DNA from: Eucalyptus grandis
Lineage: Eukaryota > Streptophyta > Magnoliopsida > Myrtales > Myrtaceae
Length of the DNA: 64,000 nucleotides
Assembly: GCF_016545825.1 (NCBI RefSeq)
Contig: NC_052621.1
Coordinates: 25,508,940-25,572,939 of the forward strand
Reading direction: 5' to 3'
Shown piece after piece: positions 48,050 to 61,381 of this stretch. The notes beneath the pieces are model-generated. The model made no database searches. It worked only from the letters and a program-made list of their open reading frames with translations, and had not been told where the DNA came from. Made by a program: the position numbers and the translations under genes. Position 1 is the stretch's first letter. Every line of letters starts with the position of its first letter.

Positions 48050-49410
48050 AGAATATAATTAGAAATTTCAAAACAAATAGCAAATTAGAAAGTAGAAATA
48101 AAACACCACTAGAACAAGAATGTCTAGAGGTAAAAGTTTTGAAAACAATTTCGATTAAACCCTTAAATAAACTCAGAAAATTTTGAAATTTGGACACGTT
48201 GTATTTAAGACCTAGAGGTACAAGTTTCATGAAGAAATTGTAGTCCAATTCGTTCTGGATTAAAAGATAAAATTGATTTACTTTTCCTATTCTCTACTTG
48301 CACAGTTTTGGAAACATTTTTGGTTAAATAGGCAAATGAACTACAAAAATTACGAAATTTAAATATGTTGTAGGGAAGACATGAAGAGAGATATTTCATG
48401 CAGAACACATTTCCAAAAGAACCTCATACAAAATGATATAGTCCACGCATTGCAACTTACAAGATCCGAACACATCAGATTGCACAGTTTTAGAAACATT
48501 TCCGATTAAATACCCAAATGACCTTAAAAAATTATGAAATTCGACTATGTGATAGCCAAGACCATAAGGTAGATACTTCATGAAAACATCGAAGTCAAAT
48601 TCGTCCTAGATAATTAAATATGGACTGTTAAAATCCCTGTTCGTACTACCGTAATTCCAGATCTAACCATCTCCAAAGGACCACAATTTCACCTACCTAT
48701 TCTTGTTTTTTTTCTCTAAATTTTTTATATGTTGTACCTCAGGATGTCCTTTACAACTTTTGTTAAGAAACCGAAGTGAAATTTCGACAAAAAGGTTGCC
48801 TTACAGTCCATGCATTCATCAAGGGTCGGTCCCATAATCTCCAGATCCAGTCTTTCCAAAGAATAACGATTTCACCCACTTATACTTGTTTGTTTTGTCC
48901 CAAATTTGAGTATGTTATACTTCAAGAAGTCCTTTACAACTTTCATTTATAGGCTGAAGCCAAACTTCAACTAGAACATTACATACAAGTCACTAGAACA
49001 TCGAAGGTCGAGCTGTTTTTCTCGAGAACAGTACACTAGACTAGAGTCTAGAGCACCACTCCCACCTCAGTGGATCATCTTTTTCGTTTTTCCTTAAGAA
49101 AGGCAGCTTAAAAACCATGCAAGTCAATGAAATCAACCATAAAATATGCGCAAGAACATATCTACATGACTTCTATCTGCATAAGGAAGAAGAAAATCAA
49201 TTGGGCGTCCGATGCCTCTTACTTTTCTTCAAGAAAAACTTGGTATCGAAAATCGACCACTCCCAATCAACAGACAACAATCCCAAGAAACACTAGGATC
49301 AGAACGAATCAAGACCATCTTGAAACCAGGATGAGACCAAAAGAAATAAAAAATAAAAAAAGGGAACAGAGACACACAAAAAAAAAAAAACAGAGCTGCT
49401 CTACCTTTCC
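48050..49410. other. Non-coding 5' part of hAT 1
   Basis: No coding sequence. Holds degenerate repeats of about 165 bp with ACAACTTTCAT and TTTGAGTATGTTATACTTC that resemble sequence in the gypsy LTR at about 62500-63300. Confidence 0.5.
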
Positions 49411-49424
49411 TATTCACAACTTGC

Positions 49425-49675
49425 GGAGATGGGCGGTGCGGCGCGGAGATGGTCGGTGGCGTGGAGATGGCCGGCGGTGCAGAGACACGGTGGTGCGGCG
49501 ACTGGGCGAGTCTGAGAGAGAGAGAGGGGGCGGCTACGGCGCGGAGATGGCCGGTGCGGCGCGGAGATTGCCGGTGGCGCGGAGATTGCTGGCGGCGCGG
49601 AGACGCGGCGGTGCGGCGTGGAGATGGGCGGTGCGGCGACTGGGCGAGTCTGAGAGAGAGAGAGAGAGAGGGGCA
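49425..49675. repeat. GC-rich short tandem repeats in hAT 1
   Basis: Units like GCGGAGATGGCCGGTG recur about every 15 bp, and GCGACTGGGCGAGTCTGAGA occurs twice (about 49498 and 49635). This makes false open frames on both strands. Confidence 0.8.
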
Positions 49676-50079
49676 TCCGCTTTTTCTGCCCTAAGTAACC
49701 GGAACCGGAACTCCCGGTTCCTAGAAAAAGGAATCGGAACCGAAACCGGTCCCCTTTGGAACCGGGAACCGAACCCTCCTCCGGTTCGGTTCCGATTCCC
49801 GGGTAACTCGGGAACCGCGCTCAGTCCTAGTAGCAGAGGTGTCTTATCTAGTCTGAAATATTGATCCCCGAAGGGGTGAGTACAACTACTCAACAGATAA
49901 AAGACCAATAAACCACCCAATGCATCATGCCACACAATCATCACAATCATAGCATTACATGTCATTGAAATATCCATGCACAATTTACCTTGGTATCATG
50001 CACATGTCATCATATCTCATGTACATACATCATCATATAGTCATCACCATCATGTCATACACTTACCATCATCATTACC

Positions 50080-50510
50080 ATGCATCCATGCACATATCAT
50101 CATCATATTACATGTACCATCATCATTACCATGCATCCATGCACTCATCATCATCATATCACATGTACCATCATCATTACCATGCGTCCATGCACATATC
50201 ATCATCATTATCATGCATCCATGCACTCACCATCATCGTGTCACATATGCCATCATGCCATAGGTGCACATACATCCATGCACTTACCATCATCATGTCA
50301 CACATGCCATCATGCCATAGGTGCACATACATCCATGCACTTACAATCATCATGTCACACATACCATCATGCCATAGGTACACATACATCAATGCACTTA
50401 CCATCATCATGTCACACATACCATCATGCCATAGATGCACATACATCCATGCACTTACCATCATCATGTCACATATGCCATCATGCCATAGGTGCACATA
50501 CATCCATGAT
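50080..50510. repeat. CATC-rich minisatellite, mainly a 57-bp unit
   Basis: CATCATGCCATAG recurs at an exact 57-bp step (50251, 50308, 50365, 50422, 50479). A related 48-bp unit precedes it. It lies in the body of the minus-strand gypsy LTR. Confidence 0.92.
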
Positions 50511-51619
50511 TCATATCATCCATGCTATCAAGCATACATCACCATGAGATTCATCCATGCCTTCATGATTGCATTTTTAATATCAAATAGCATCAATTTA
50601 TTTTCATAAGCCGATCATGCATCATGCCGTATGCATACACACCCATGCACATGATTCACTTTCAATTATTATCTTTCACAAGGATTTCATCAGTTTTTTT
50701 TTCCAGGGATCAATGTTTGCATCCCACAATTTATCGCTCGCATCCAATCGGGCATCCGGCCCCCCTACATTCCGGGCATCTCGTATCCCAACTAGCATCA
50801 CGAGAAACCTCCGGGCATGTATCCAAGATACAACCGAGCATCCGGCATTTACACTCCCTGGCCGGGCATCTTGCATCCCAACTAGCATCGCGAGGCATCC
50901 CCCAGGCACAAACCTCCAGGGCTTTCGGAATTACGTACCGCCATACCACCAGGCACTCCCCCTGGAATTACGTACCGTATACCACCGGGCATCTTGAAAC
51001 TCCCGAGGACCCTCCGGAATTACGCCACTAGGTCACTGGGCATCCGGCACCTCCACATTCTGGGCATCTCGATACTCCTAGGGCATCATCAACCGCCTCC
51101 AACAGTTTCCTCATTTATCATTGTTCATGCTCACCAATTTATGTCTCAAAATTAGCATGGCATATGATGTAATGGCAAACAAGACCACTTTCATCTTTTG
51201 ATTCATACATGCATCTCCAATCATCATCATACATGCAGCAAGACACAATCATTCATAACAATACAATTCATGGAGTCCATGCAATTTAGAATAGTCCATT
51301 TATCATGCCTTTTGAAGTTTACCAAATTCCAGTTTGTACCATTTTAGAAAACATTTGAATTAATGCTCCATTCGTTTCGCGGAAAATAACTTCCAGGAAA
51401 ATATTTTCCGAAATTTCCGGTGTTCGGATGGCGGAAAATAAATGGTCAAGGAAGATATTTTCCGGTCAAAGGAAAATTTGCCCATCATTTTTCGGAGGAA
51501 ATCTTTTCCCGTCGCGTGCTCTCATCTTTCATTACTCATCTGTTATGCCCTCTTTCTCGTTCTGCCCTCTTTCTCACAAAACCTAGGGCTTCTGATCTCG
51601 TCCTCGTCCTCCTTTGACG

Positions 51620-53328
51620 CCGACGATTAGCGCAGCCGGGCCGGCGTCCGGGATCTCCACCCTCACGAAGCCCTAGGTTTCGATTTTCGTCCTCCTCCTT
51701 CGACGCCGACGATTAGCAGCAGCAGGGCCGGCGGTGCTGGATCTCCGCCCTCACGAAGCCTTGTGATCTCGTCCTCCTCCTTCGACGCCGATGATTAGCA
51801 GCAGCGAAGCCTCCCCCTCGTCCAGCGGTGCTCGATCTCCGCGACCAGCCCTGCTTCCTCTTCACTGCTGGTCAGTTCATACTCTTCGACGCGTAGTTGT
51901 CTTCAAGCGGCGTATGCACGGATTGAAGCGTCCTCATAGATCTCTCTCCTCTTGTTTGCATGTATAGAGGGTTTTTGGGGGAGGATTCCATCGATCCTTC
52001 GATTGAATGCACGTTGGGGAGGAGGAGGAGGAGTAAGACGAGACCCAACGAAGATGCAACAGCCTCCGCAGATGATCCCCGTGTTGCCCTCGTTTCCCCC
52101 GACCAAGCTCTGAATGTATTCTTGCAAGAGAGAGGCTCTTGGATGCTCTTAAGTTTATGGTAAGTTTCATTTTCTTTTCCCTATATTTGTTATTGTATGA
52201 TTTTTCTTCCATTGTGGGATGAGGCCATGGACACAGCCTCATCAATGTAAAAGAGTTACAAATCTGAGATCTCTGCTCTGTGCCAAGAAAAAAATTCTCA
52301 ACCATATCCGCCTAACTAATTTCTGTTCTTTCTTACATCTCGCTCTGCTCTAGTATAACAGGCTCTGTTGATGCTTTTTACCTCAACGGTGAGAACCTTA
52401 AATTCTTCTGGGTCAAAGCCTATCTCGTCGAGTCATCGAAGTTGAGTTGTTCTTCTACTACCAAACGTTCTTAATATTATGCTTTCTCTTTCAATAATGC
52501 TATAGAAAAGCTGACCAATCTTGGCGATAACATTAAAGCTTGATGTAGCGAGTCCAAGTCTGATGCAGATGTAGATGAATTAGTGTATTGCCTTCTTTTG
52601 GTGGCATTCCAGTGATTCTTGGTCGAGTTTTGGGTCCTGTTGGGGAGTCTCTTCGCTATTTCGAACCATTTATTACCAATCTCCGTGTGTGCTTGAATTA
52701 GTATCTTATCCTCCTCCTCAGTCCATGTCTCTTTCTGCGGAATTCATGGATATATGCCTATATCTGTAGACTAACATATTTCTGTCATAATTATGATCAG
52801 GTATATATTATGGTAAGCCGTAATGTGTGATTTCTAAATAGAACTTTACAATGATTAGCTGAGTAAAAACTGAAGATTTGTTGCTCTCGCCATGTATATG
52901 TACACGTCCTTCATGTGGTGTCAGCCATGTGTGGTTTTTCGATTCTTCATCAGCTTTCTTCTTTTCTGTCATTCTTTTATATGATGATGGGTCCTATAAT
53001 AGTATGAATAATCAGTAAGATCGTATGTCTTCTCACTTTAACATTTCAAGAATTGGTGGATATTTCAGCAACTATACTCATTTGCATGATTAATACATAA
53101 GTTAAATCATATTTCTTTGAAGATGATATATTTCTCACTTTAAACTTGATAACATTACAGATATCTACAAAGGGAAATTGATTAAGCTAGACATCCACAT
53201 TGACACGGACAAAGTAAGGTAATACATTCTTACAATCATCTGCTGTCCCCTATTTTTCTGGCTTCTAGTATTGTTGTTCTTGTATTTCATATGAATTTGT
53301 GTTTCATGATTATTATGTTCCAATATAG
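51620..53328. other. Non-coding 5' part of the Harbinger element
   Basis: About 51600-51830 holds a direct duplication of CGACGCCGACGATTAGC-containing segments. The rest has no recognised coding sequence, although parts (52080-52640) read like decayed exon sequence. Confidence 0.45.
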
Positions 53329-54629
53329 ATGGATAACAAAATTCAAGCAGTGGTAACGGGTGTAGCTACAACGGTTATGACAGTTATCACATTAGTTATG
53401 GATGATTATGATCATTCGGAGAATCGCATACCGAGAGAGCCTCATGTGAATCGAGATTATGAGAGAGAGTTATATATGAATCGTGTGTTATATAGTGGTG
53501 ATACTTATTGTGTAGATCAAATACGGATGATGCCAAATGCTTTTTTAAACCTTTGTAAGATACTTGGTGCAAGTAACTTGTTGTGTTCTACTGTAAATGT
53601 TTCTATTATGGAGCAAGTTATGATATTTTGTCATATCATTGGACATAATGTGAGGTTTAGAGTCATTGGGGGAAGATTTCATAGATCAATAGACACCGTT
53701 CATAGATATTTCAAAATCATCCTGCAAGCGATTTTGAAATTATACAAGCATGTGGTGAAAGAACCAGGCAATTCCACTCCTCCTGAGATAAGTAACAGTC
53801 GAAGGTTTTATCCATATTTTAAGGTATGGAATTTGAAAAAACAAGTCTATAAATTGCTTGAGAAGTTTCATTAGTATTTGGTTGGTAACTATATTGATTA
53901 TTTTAGGATTGTGTTGGAGCAATAGATGAAACTCATGTACGTGCATCAGTTCCTCTTGAAATATATTAGCCGCTGTTACATTTGACTTGAGATTTTCTTA
54001 TGTATTAGCTGGTTGGGAAGGCACATCTCATGATTCACGTATTTTGTTTGATGCACTTTCAAGGCCGAATGGATTGAACATTCCTAGAGGTAAGAAAATT
54101 GAATCTACACACATTATGTGAATTGAGATTAGTAACTTGATAATAAACTTATTTATAACTTGTAGGAAAATATTATCTTGCTGATGCTGGTTATGGAATC
54201 CAAAATGGCATCATCTCTCCCTATCATGGTGTTAGATACCAATTGAAGGAGTTTAGTGATCGCCCTCCTGAAAACGAGAAGGAACTATTCAATTTGCGGC
54301 ATTCATCTCTAAGAACTACTATTGAGAGAGCATTTGGAGTTCTAAAGAAGCGTTTTTGAGTATTGGGTTCAGAACCTTTTTGGTCATCTAGAACACAAGT
54401 CGATGTTGTCTTAGCTTGTTGTATCATTCACAATTTTATTATGAAAGCTGATCCCAATGACTCTATCATGGAAGAGATGAATAGAGAAATGGAATCTCAA
54501 AGAGAAAATCCAAGAATCCAACTTTCTCAAAGGGAGGAAAGGGAGGAATATAGGATATGGGCATCAAAGAGTGATAGGATTGCACATGCAATTTGGATTA
54601 GTTATCAAAATATTAGAAGAAGCCAATAG
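53329..54629 (+). pseudogene. Harbinger transposase (HARBI1/DDE_4 nuclease), broken
   Basis: The frame starts after an acceptor (ATATAG|ATGG). Exon 1 ends at 53823 and a GT-AG intron leads to 53907, which encodes GAIDETHVRASVPLE with the first catalytic Asp. The frame then hits TAG, and a deletion removes the segment before AAVTFDLRFSYVLAGWEG. A second intron (54091-54166 region) follows, then KYYLADAGYG, TTIERAFGVLKKRF and the C-terminus. A TGA at 54357-54359 replaces the Arg normally found after KKRF, a CGA-to-TGA type change. Mostly intact otherwise, but not functional. Confidence 0.88.
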
Positions 54630-54773
54630 TTTTACTTTTATTTCTTTTGAGTGCTTTATTTTGAACATGTGCTTTTCATTTCTTTAATGATAATCATCTC
54701 TAAATATTTATTATGTGTCCATCTTCGTCATATTTTTTCTTATTCTAATGTTTAAAGCTGTTACGTAGTTATC

Positions 54774-56391
54774 ATGATGAGTAAAAGTAAGGCAAACGAT
54801 GAGAAGGTCAAGCAATTTAGATGGTCGAAGCCTATGGAACGTGTTTTACTTGAAATTCTCTACGATGAAGCTAGTAAAGGAAACAAGCCTTCAAGTACAT
54901 TCAAACCCTCTTCAATTACTCGAGTTGTCAATACAATAAATGAGAAGTTTAGTGTTTGTTGTGAGCCGACCATGTTGAGAACCATTTGAAGACAATCAAA
55001 AGCAATTGGAAGACGATTCAAACTGTGCGTGGCAAGAGTGGATTCAGTTGGGATGACAAGTTGAAAATGGTCATAGCTGGGAAAAATGAATTTGATCAAT
55101 ATGTGTCGGTAATTTTTCTCATCACTTGCTCAATACATTCTTTTAGCCAATGTTTCACATAAGCAGTTTTATGTGTCTTTATATATTTACTCAGCATATA
55201 AGGGATAATTTCCTAACCATCTTAGTCAAGATTTTTAAACTTTAATGCGTTTGCTAACATGCTGGACTGAAAAAAAAAGAAAAAAAAAAAAAAAAAAAGA
55301 TTATTAACTTGTTAGTCACCCCTGTTTCACTGAAGCCATAGGTTATAGTGTTGGTGTTGTTTCTGGTTTTGTTACAAGTGTAATGCATAATTTAATATTA
55401 ACTGTCATACTAGCAATTTATATGTCTAAAAATTTTCTCAATGTCTTTTGTTGCTGCGATTTTGATTGTTGGGTATATCTGGAATGCGACTAGGGTTGGT
55501 AAAGTTTGCTTCTTTTCTCTTTATCTTCTGCAATTTAGGTGGTGAGAGACTAAGAAGGCACCATGTCTTCTGCAATTTAGGTGTTCACAAATGAGGTGCT
55601 AATTCTGACATTGATAGGCGTTTTCGAAACCTCGTGCTTTAGATCTTATTGATCTTGCATCTCTTGCAAAGATGGATTGACAATGCAATTTCTATTTAGG
55701 CGTAATTGTGAAGGGAAAATGACTAAAAGAACAAACAAATGAAGGGCTTCAAACGTGTTTTTGTCATAGCTTGAAGCCTAAGTGTTGTCTGCTTAATAGC
55801 TTCTTTTTCATATCTAACCGTGGAACTAATAATTGAATGAATATTGTGCATTTACAGGTCCACCCTTCTCATGGAAAGTATTTGAATAAAATGATTGACA
55901 TGTATGATGAGATGGCTGTGGTGGTTGGGAGAGATATAGCCACCGGAAGCTTTGCTAAGCAGTTCGGGGACATCGATGCAACGGAAGTTGACTCCTCACC
56001 TGTCGACTTAAGTGATGACTTCGATGACTTCGATGAGTTGATGAATGGCTTGAAAACATGTTCCTCTACTATGCATTTAAAAAAGAGGTCTCACAAAAGG
56101 CGAAAAGGTTCCAACAATGATGACAAGTATGTTGCACTTTCAACACAACTTGGAGAGATGGCCTCGGCAATTAAGTCATTGGCTCATACGGATGTGGATC
56201 ACTCTCAAGTCTATTACTCTCAACTCTACAATGAGGTGATGAAAGTGGATGGATACGATGAAATTACTCTTGGATCAGTTTTTGACCATCTAATTGAAAA
56301 TGAAAAAATTGGAAAAGCATTCATGGTGAAGAGTGCGACTCTTCGCAAAGTATGGGTTGATAAATTTCTAAGCAAAGGAGATCATCATTAG
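54774..56391 (+). pseudogene. Harbinger accessory Myb/SANT-like protein gene, frameshifted
   Basis: Exon 1 (54774-55108) encodes the trihelix/Myb-SANT-like segment FRWSKPMERVLLEILYDEA and, after a one-base frameshift near 54975, NHLKTIKSNWKTIQTVRG. An intron (55109-55857) leads to exon 2, which encodes VHPSHGKYLNKMIDMYDEM, GRDIATGSFAKQFGD and an acidic then basic tail. Such proteins bind the transposon ends and import the transposase into the nucleus. Confidence 0.82.
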
Positions 56392-58149
56392 TGATATACT
56401 TGTCTTTGGGTGTATGGTTGGTGATCGTGATTGTGATGGTGATCGAGAACTGATTTTTGATGCTCTGTTGACTACATCAACAAGCATTTTTGGCTAGACA
56501 ACCTATTGCAAAGTAGATGAAGAGATAGGTGTGTAGACATATTATGGCTGCCAAAATTCCACTGATGTGTAATTTTATGCAAGGTGCTCGATAGAAGTGT
56601 CAAGGTAACGAGAGGTAACACAAGATTTTTGATAGCTTGATCTGATGAGTTTGCTGGTTAAAAGAGTATGAACTGAATGAGTTGCTTAAAGCAAGGGTGC
56701 TTTTGCCTTTATGAAATCCATAGGTCAATTGGGTAGTTATTATTGTCTTTTGGATTCAGACATTTAACACCTGTAGTCAAATAGCAGTGTTTTGTAATTG
56801 ACCCTCTGCTTGCCTAATTTATCTATGATGCTCTTATGGATTCATATGGAGAATTCGCCACTATTTACTTGCTAATATTTGATGATTACCAGGATGGGTT
56901 CCACAAATATTGTGGAAGATTTTGGAACTACTTTTTAGCATGGGTAAGAAACGGATAGTGGCAAGAAGACCAAGAAACGACTATCCATGAGAACCAAACC
57001 CACCCCCAACTAACCCAAGTCCCCAAAAAGAAAAAAAAAAAAATTATCAGTGGGCTCCGGGTGTGTACAAGCCCAGTAAATCTCGAGTGCTGAATCACAT
57101 GAGTTCCCACAGCTCTAGTCAGAAGAGAAACAAGATCCGGTTTGTGTCGACGGGGCATTGACATTATCTATGAGCAATGGGAACCGCCGCCCCTTAACGT
57201 GAGTATTATTGATAAATGTATTGTAATATATCGTTCAATTTCATATAAAAATTTTCGGTCGAATGAAAAAAAATAATTTGTAGAGACAAACTTTCCGATT
57301 TGCTTTGAATCTATGATTTCGACCCCTAGTTTTGATTGGCACAAAGAACCCTACTTTGCAAGAGTGAAACACCATTCCAACTTTCCGATTTGCTCAAACT
57401 CTACAAATTACCTCAAATCTGAGTAGGGGTGTGCAACGGAAACCGCCCGAAGGGAACCGGCCGGACCAGACCGGACCGGTCGGTTTGAGCGGTTCTAGAG
57501 GGTCTCGGTCCGGTCTTAGGTTCCTATTTTTGGAACCGGTGACAGTTGGTCCAGGTTCCGGTTTGGGGGTTAGAATCGAACCGACCGGACCGGACCGACC
57601 ATTTATATATATATATATTAGTTTCTAAACTAATTTACAATACCCATTACCATATTTATTTTTCTTCAAAGGTAACACTTTTTTGCGTTTCTTTACCCTC
57701 AACAGTAAGAGTCACATCAGTTTTTCAATTTTACAATTCTTGTTTTTCTTTTCCCTCTTGCAACCGAAACAGCTAAACCCTCTCTTTATTTTTTTTAGTT
57801 TCTGCTCTCATATACAGTAACCATCACATCAACCTCCCTTTCCCCAAATTTTACAACCTAATTCACTTCAGCGGCAATTCTCACCGTCTATCTCGACTCT
57901 TTCCCTCTCAATCTCAAAACCGTAACCCTACCCCTTGCTCGCTCGACGCCTTACCCGACGCCCCCAACACCTCACCTCACGCCCCACTCACACCAACACT
58001 CGGCTCTCTTCCTCCGAGTGCCTCGGACGCTCAGCTCTCTTCCTCCTCGAAGTGCCTTGCTGCAACATCTCGCCTCACACCATCCGATTCCAGCCGAAGG
58101 AGGAGGAAGGAGTCAATCAACTTCTGGAAGCTGTTGAAGGCCTCGACGT

Positions 58150-58456
58150 CGAGGACGCGCTGCCGTTCGGTACATGGCTATGAACCCGCCCGGGTCGACC
58201 CGGCGTAGATCGCGCCGGTCCCGTCGACCACCTATGCTTTCGCCTCTAGCGCCTTGTGCTCCCAATACATTTGGTCCAAATCACCGCCGAACTTCGCATA
58301 GAGGGCGAAGAAGTCAGTCCCCATGTGCATCGAGTAGAGTTTGTTCGACGACGTCAGCGACATGGCGGCCGTGAAGTTCTGGTTCTCTATGAGGGTGTCC
58401 ATCGGAAAGTCGAAGCTCTGCCACACAATGACAGGGGTCTCGCCGTCGCCGTCACT
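58150..58456 (-). pseudogene. Captured fragment of a G-type lectin receptor-like kinase gene
   Basis: Minus-strand translation gives WQSFDFPMDTLIENQNFTAA, then MSLTSSNKLYSMHMGTDFF and YAKFGGDLDQMYWEHKALEA. This is the segment after the bulb-lectin domain of G-type lectin/S-domain proteins (the WQSFD-P-DTL motif is diagnostic). A stop after ALEAKA and a frame change before VDPGGFIAMYR show it is decayed. It runs opposite to the transposase gene and lies in the 5' part of hAT 2. Confidence 0.75.
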
Positions 58457-59213
58457 CTGCTTCTAGACTTGAAGTCGCTCCCCCGTAGTAGTAGCCTCGC
58501 CTCATGCCTAGCTTCGATCAAGGTTCTTAAGCCTTAACGTCGACCCCTTCCCCTCTCACGACCTTGCCTTCGGCCTTGCTCGACGCTTAAACGCCTTTCC
58601 ATCGTCAAAATTGGTACATTTTCTCTTTCTCCACAAGTTGTGAAAATTTTAATTGCCAATTGATTGATTGATTCAAGGGAAATCCTATGATGGTCAGGAA
58701 TGAGTTTGGTTCAGAAGCACTGAGGTTTATGTTATCATGTCTGATCTCTCTGATTTGTTGATGCGAATTGCAGATGGTATTTTGATTCAAGGATTTTGAT
58801 TGGAATCGCTTATATGCTTTGACTAGTTATGAATTGGTGGAAGTCTTCAATGTTCCTTTTTCAAGTGAGTTTGTATTGGAGGAGTTGTAGTTTTGGAGTG
58901 TTCATTCAACACTTTTTCATTAGCATTCTCTATTCGACTGGTTTAAGCATATGAAATTCTGTTTTTGGTTTATCTATGGTCCATTTTGGAGGAAAAAGTA
59001 TCACTTTGGTTGCTCGAAATCTGCTCTAGCTCGAATTGCAACTTAATAACTGCTTAATTTTTTAGTATCTATTTTGGTAGGTATAGCTATATGATAAATA
59101 TGGACATGACATTAAGAAGTAAGGCTGCAATAATATCTTTAGTATCCCTATTGCTGTAAATGAATATGATGGTTTGATGGCTCTGTTTTGTTTGATTCAG
59201 GCGATCTATTTAT

Positions 59214-61381
59214 ATGTCAATGGAAGTGGATCAATCAAATGATGATATGAATCCTATGATGGACTCACTAGAACATAAAGATGAAGAAATTGAAAACCTT
59301 GAAGTGGCATCCAACACAAACAAGGTATCTAATGCTTGTCTTCCTAGTTCTAGTAAACGAACATCAACAGTCTGGCTTCATTTTCATAAGGGCAAAACCG
59401 AGAAGGAGAAAACTATGGTGATTTGCAATTATTGTGGGGCCAAGTATACGTACTCTGTTGATAATGATACTTCCGCTATGTTGAAGCACTTGAAAAGGTG
59501 CAATAAATATCCTCGCAACAGAGATAAGAAGCAAAAAAATTTCACCCCATGTAGAGAACAAGGGATAACAATGGGGCATACTAGTACTGATGGTAGTGCA
59601 ACTGTCTTATCAACATGGGAATTTGATCAAAATCGTTGTAGACAAATGCTTATTCGAATGATCATAACGGATGAACTACCTTTTTTGATGGTTGAGCGTG
59701 TTGGATTCCGATATTTTATTGATCAGTTACAACCTCTCTTTCATCACATCTCACGATTTACAGTGGCTAGAGATTGCATGAAGTTATATCTTTGTGAGAA
59801 AAAAAGTTTGAAGACTTACTTTGGCAAGCTTAAGTCTAGGATTGCACTCACGACTGATACATGGACTTCCATCCAGAATTTGAATTATTTATGTCTCACC
59901 GCACATTTTATTGATGACGACTGGAAATTGCACAAACGAATAATCAATTTTGTGGTGATGCCTAGTCATAAGGGCAAGGATATCGGGAAAATGATTGAGA
60001 AATGCATCTATGAATGGGGAATAGAGAAAAAAAGTGTCCACAATCACCGTGGATAATGCTAGTTCTAATGATGTTGCCATTAGTTTTTAAAAGAAAAATT
60101 ATCAAGAGATAGGCTATTGATTTTGGAAGGTAATGTTTTACACATGAGGTGCACGGCTCATATTTTAAACTTGATTGTGAAGGATGGATTGACCGAGGTA
60201 CGTGATTCTATTATACGTATTCGAAACATGATTAAGTATGTGAGAAGTTCTCCCATGAGAGCTAAAACATTTCAATGTTGCATTGAAAGTGCGAGGATCA
60301 CTTATAAGGGTTCGGTTTGTCTTGATGTCACAACTAGGTGGAACTCTACTTATCTCATGTTGGATACTGCTTTAAAATTCAGAAAAGCTTTTGAAATGAT
60401 GGAAGAAGATGATCCTTCTTTCTTAAGTGAGCTTGACTATGACACTCCTACACGTGAAGATTGGGAATATGCTAGAATTCTTTCAGTATTTTTGAAGAAG
60501 TTTTATGATGCCACCAACAAGATGTCCGGGACTCGGATCTTAGTTTGAAAGTTATGGGTGCAAAGATGAAGGAGAAGTTTGATAAATACTATGGGAGTTT
60601 TGAAAAAGTGAATATGATGGTGTTGATCGCGGTGATATTGGATCCAAGAAGAAAGATGAGCTATGTGCGGTATTGTTATAAATTAATCTATGATGATAGT
60701 GTGAAAGTTGATGAAATGTATGATAAGGTGAGAATTGCCCTAGAAAGATTGTTTCATTTTTATGAAAAATCTTATCTTAATTCTTGTGATAGAAATTTGG
60801 GTATTAATATTGATAGTAGTTGGGATCCTGATAACCATGAGGAGGGTAAGAAGGATGATCTTGATTTGGTTGAGGATTTCAATTCAGACAAGGCATTTGA
60901 TATCTTTCTTCGCAAGGAGAAAAAGGTGTCAGCAGGTAAGCTATTTGAGCTCGATAAGTATCTTAAAGCCGAACGTGAAGAAAGTCGTGATCTTGACCTA
61001 TTGATGTGGTGGAAAACTACTGGCCAAAAGTTTGAAATCCTTTCTTTAATGGCTCAAAATATTTTATCTATTCCTATAATAACCGTTGCTTCGGAGTCGA
61101 CTTTTAGTACATCCGGTCGTGTGTGCTTGATGGCTTTCGAAGTTCTTTAACTCCTACAGTGGTGGAAGCTTTGATTTGTACTCAAGATTGGTTAAGAAAT
61201 GCTACTATGCCGATTAATGTTGAAGAGTGCATTGAGAATGCGGAAAGATTTGAATGGGGTAAGTCATCAATGTATCTTTTTATCTTGTAATTATTTTGTA
61301 TTTCTAATCAGTGAATGGTCTATTTAATATTTTGTTTTGTTAGATATGAATGATGTTCATTCGGAGCTTACCAGTAAATAG
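59214..61381 (+). pseudogene. hAT transposase (BED finger, RICESLEEPER-like), recently broken
   Basis: Begins at an ATG shortly after an acceptor. The BED finger is intact (CNYCG...HLKRC). LVERVGF-type core MVERVGFRYFIDQLQPLF, LTTDTWTSIQNLNYLCLTAHF, HMRCTAHILNLIVKDGL, WNSTYLMLDTALKFRKAF and the hAT dimerisation domain TVASESTFSTSGRV follow in order. Defects: frame change in an A run at about 60028, another at about 60090-60117, a deletion after MSGTRI near 60540, and a 2-base insertion after SGRV near 61120. A last small exon follows a GTAAGT donor at about 61260 and ends at TAG 61379-61381. Confidence 0.88.

Larger units (their letters stand above)
44946..49829 (-). mobile_element. hAT (Ac-type) transposon 1
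   Basis: 4884 bp. The terminal inverted repeats TAGGGGTGAGC and TAGGACTGAGC (right end read inward) match at 9 of 11. The flanking 8-bp duplication is GCAGCAGA on the left (44938-44945) and GTAGCAGA on the right (49830-49837), one mismatch. Both subterminal zones are crowded with GGTTCC/GGAACC motifs, typical transposase-binding clusters. It carries a broken minus-strand transposase gene. Confidence 0.85.

Noticed and set aside
49127..49864. 245-codon frame with Arg/Gly-rich repeats in hAT 1
   Set aside because: It runs through GC-rich tandem repeats and the subterminal GGAACC cluster of the transposon, opposite to the transposase.
49959..50609. Long overlapping frames on both strands with His/Ser-rich proteins
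   Set aside because: They are produced by the 48- and 57-bp CATC-rich tandem repeats and have no codon-like composition or domain.
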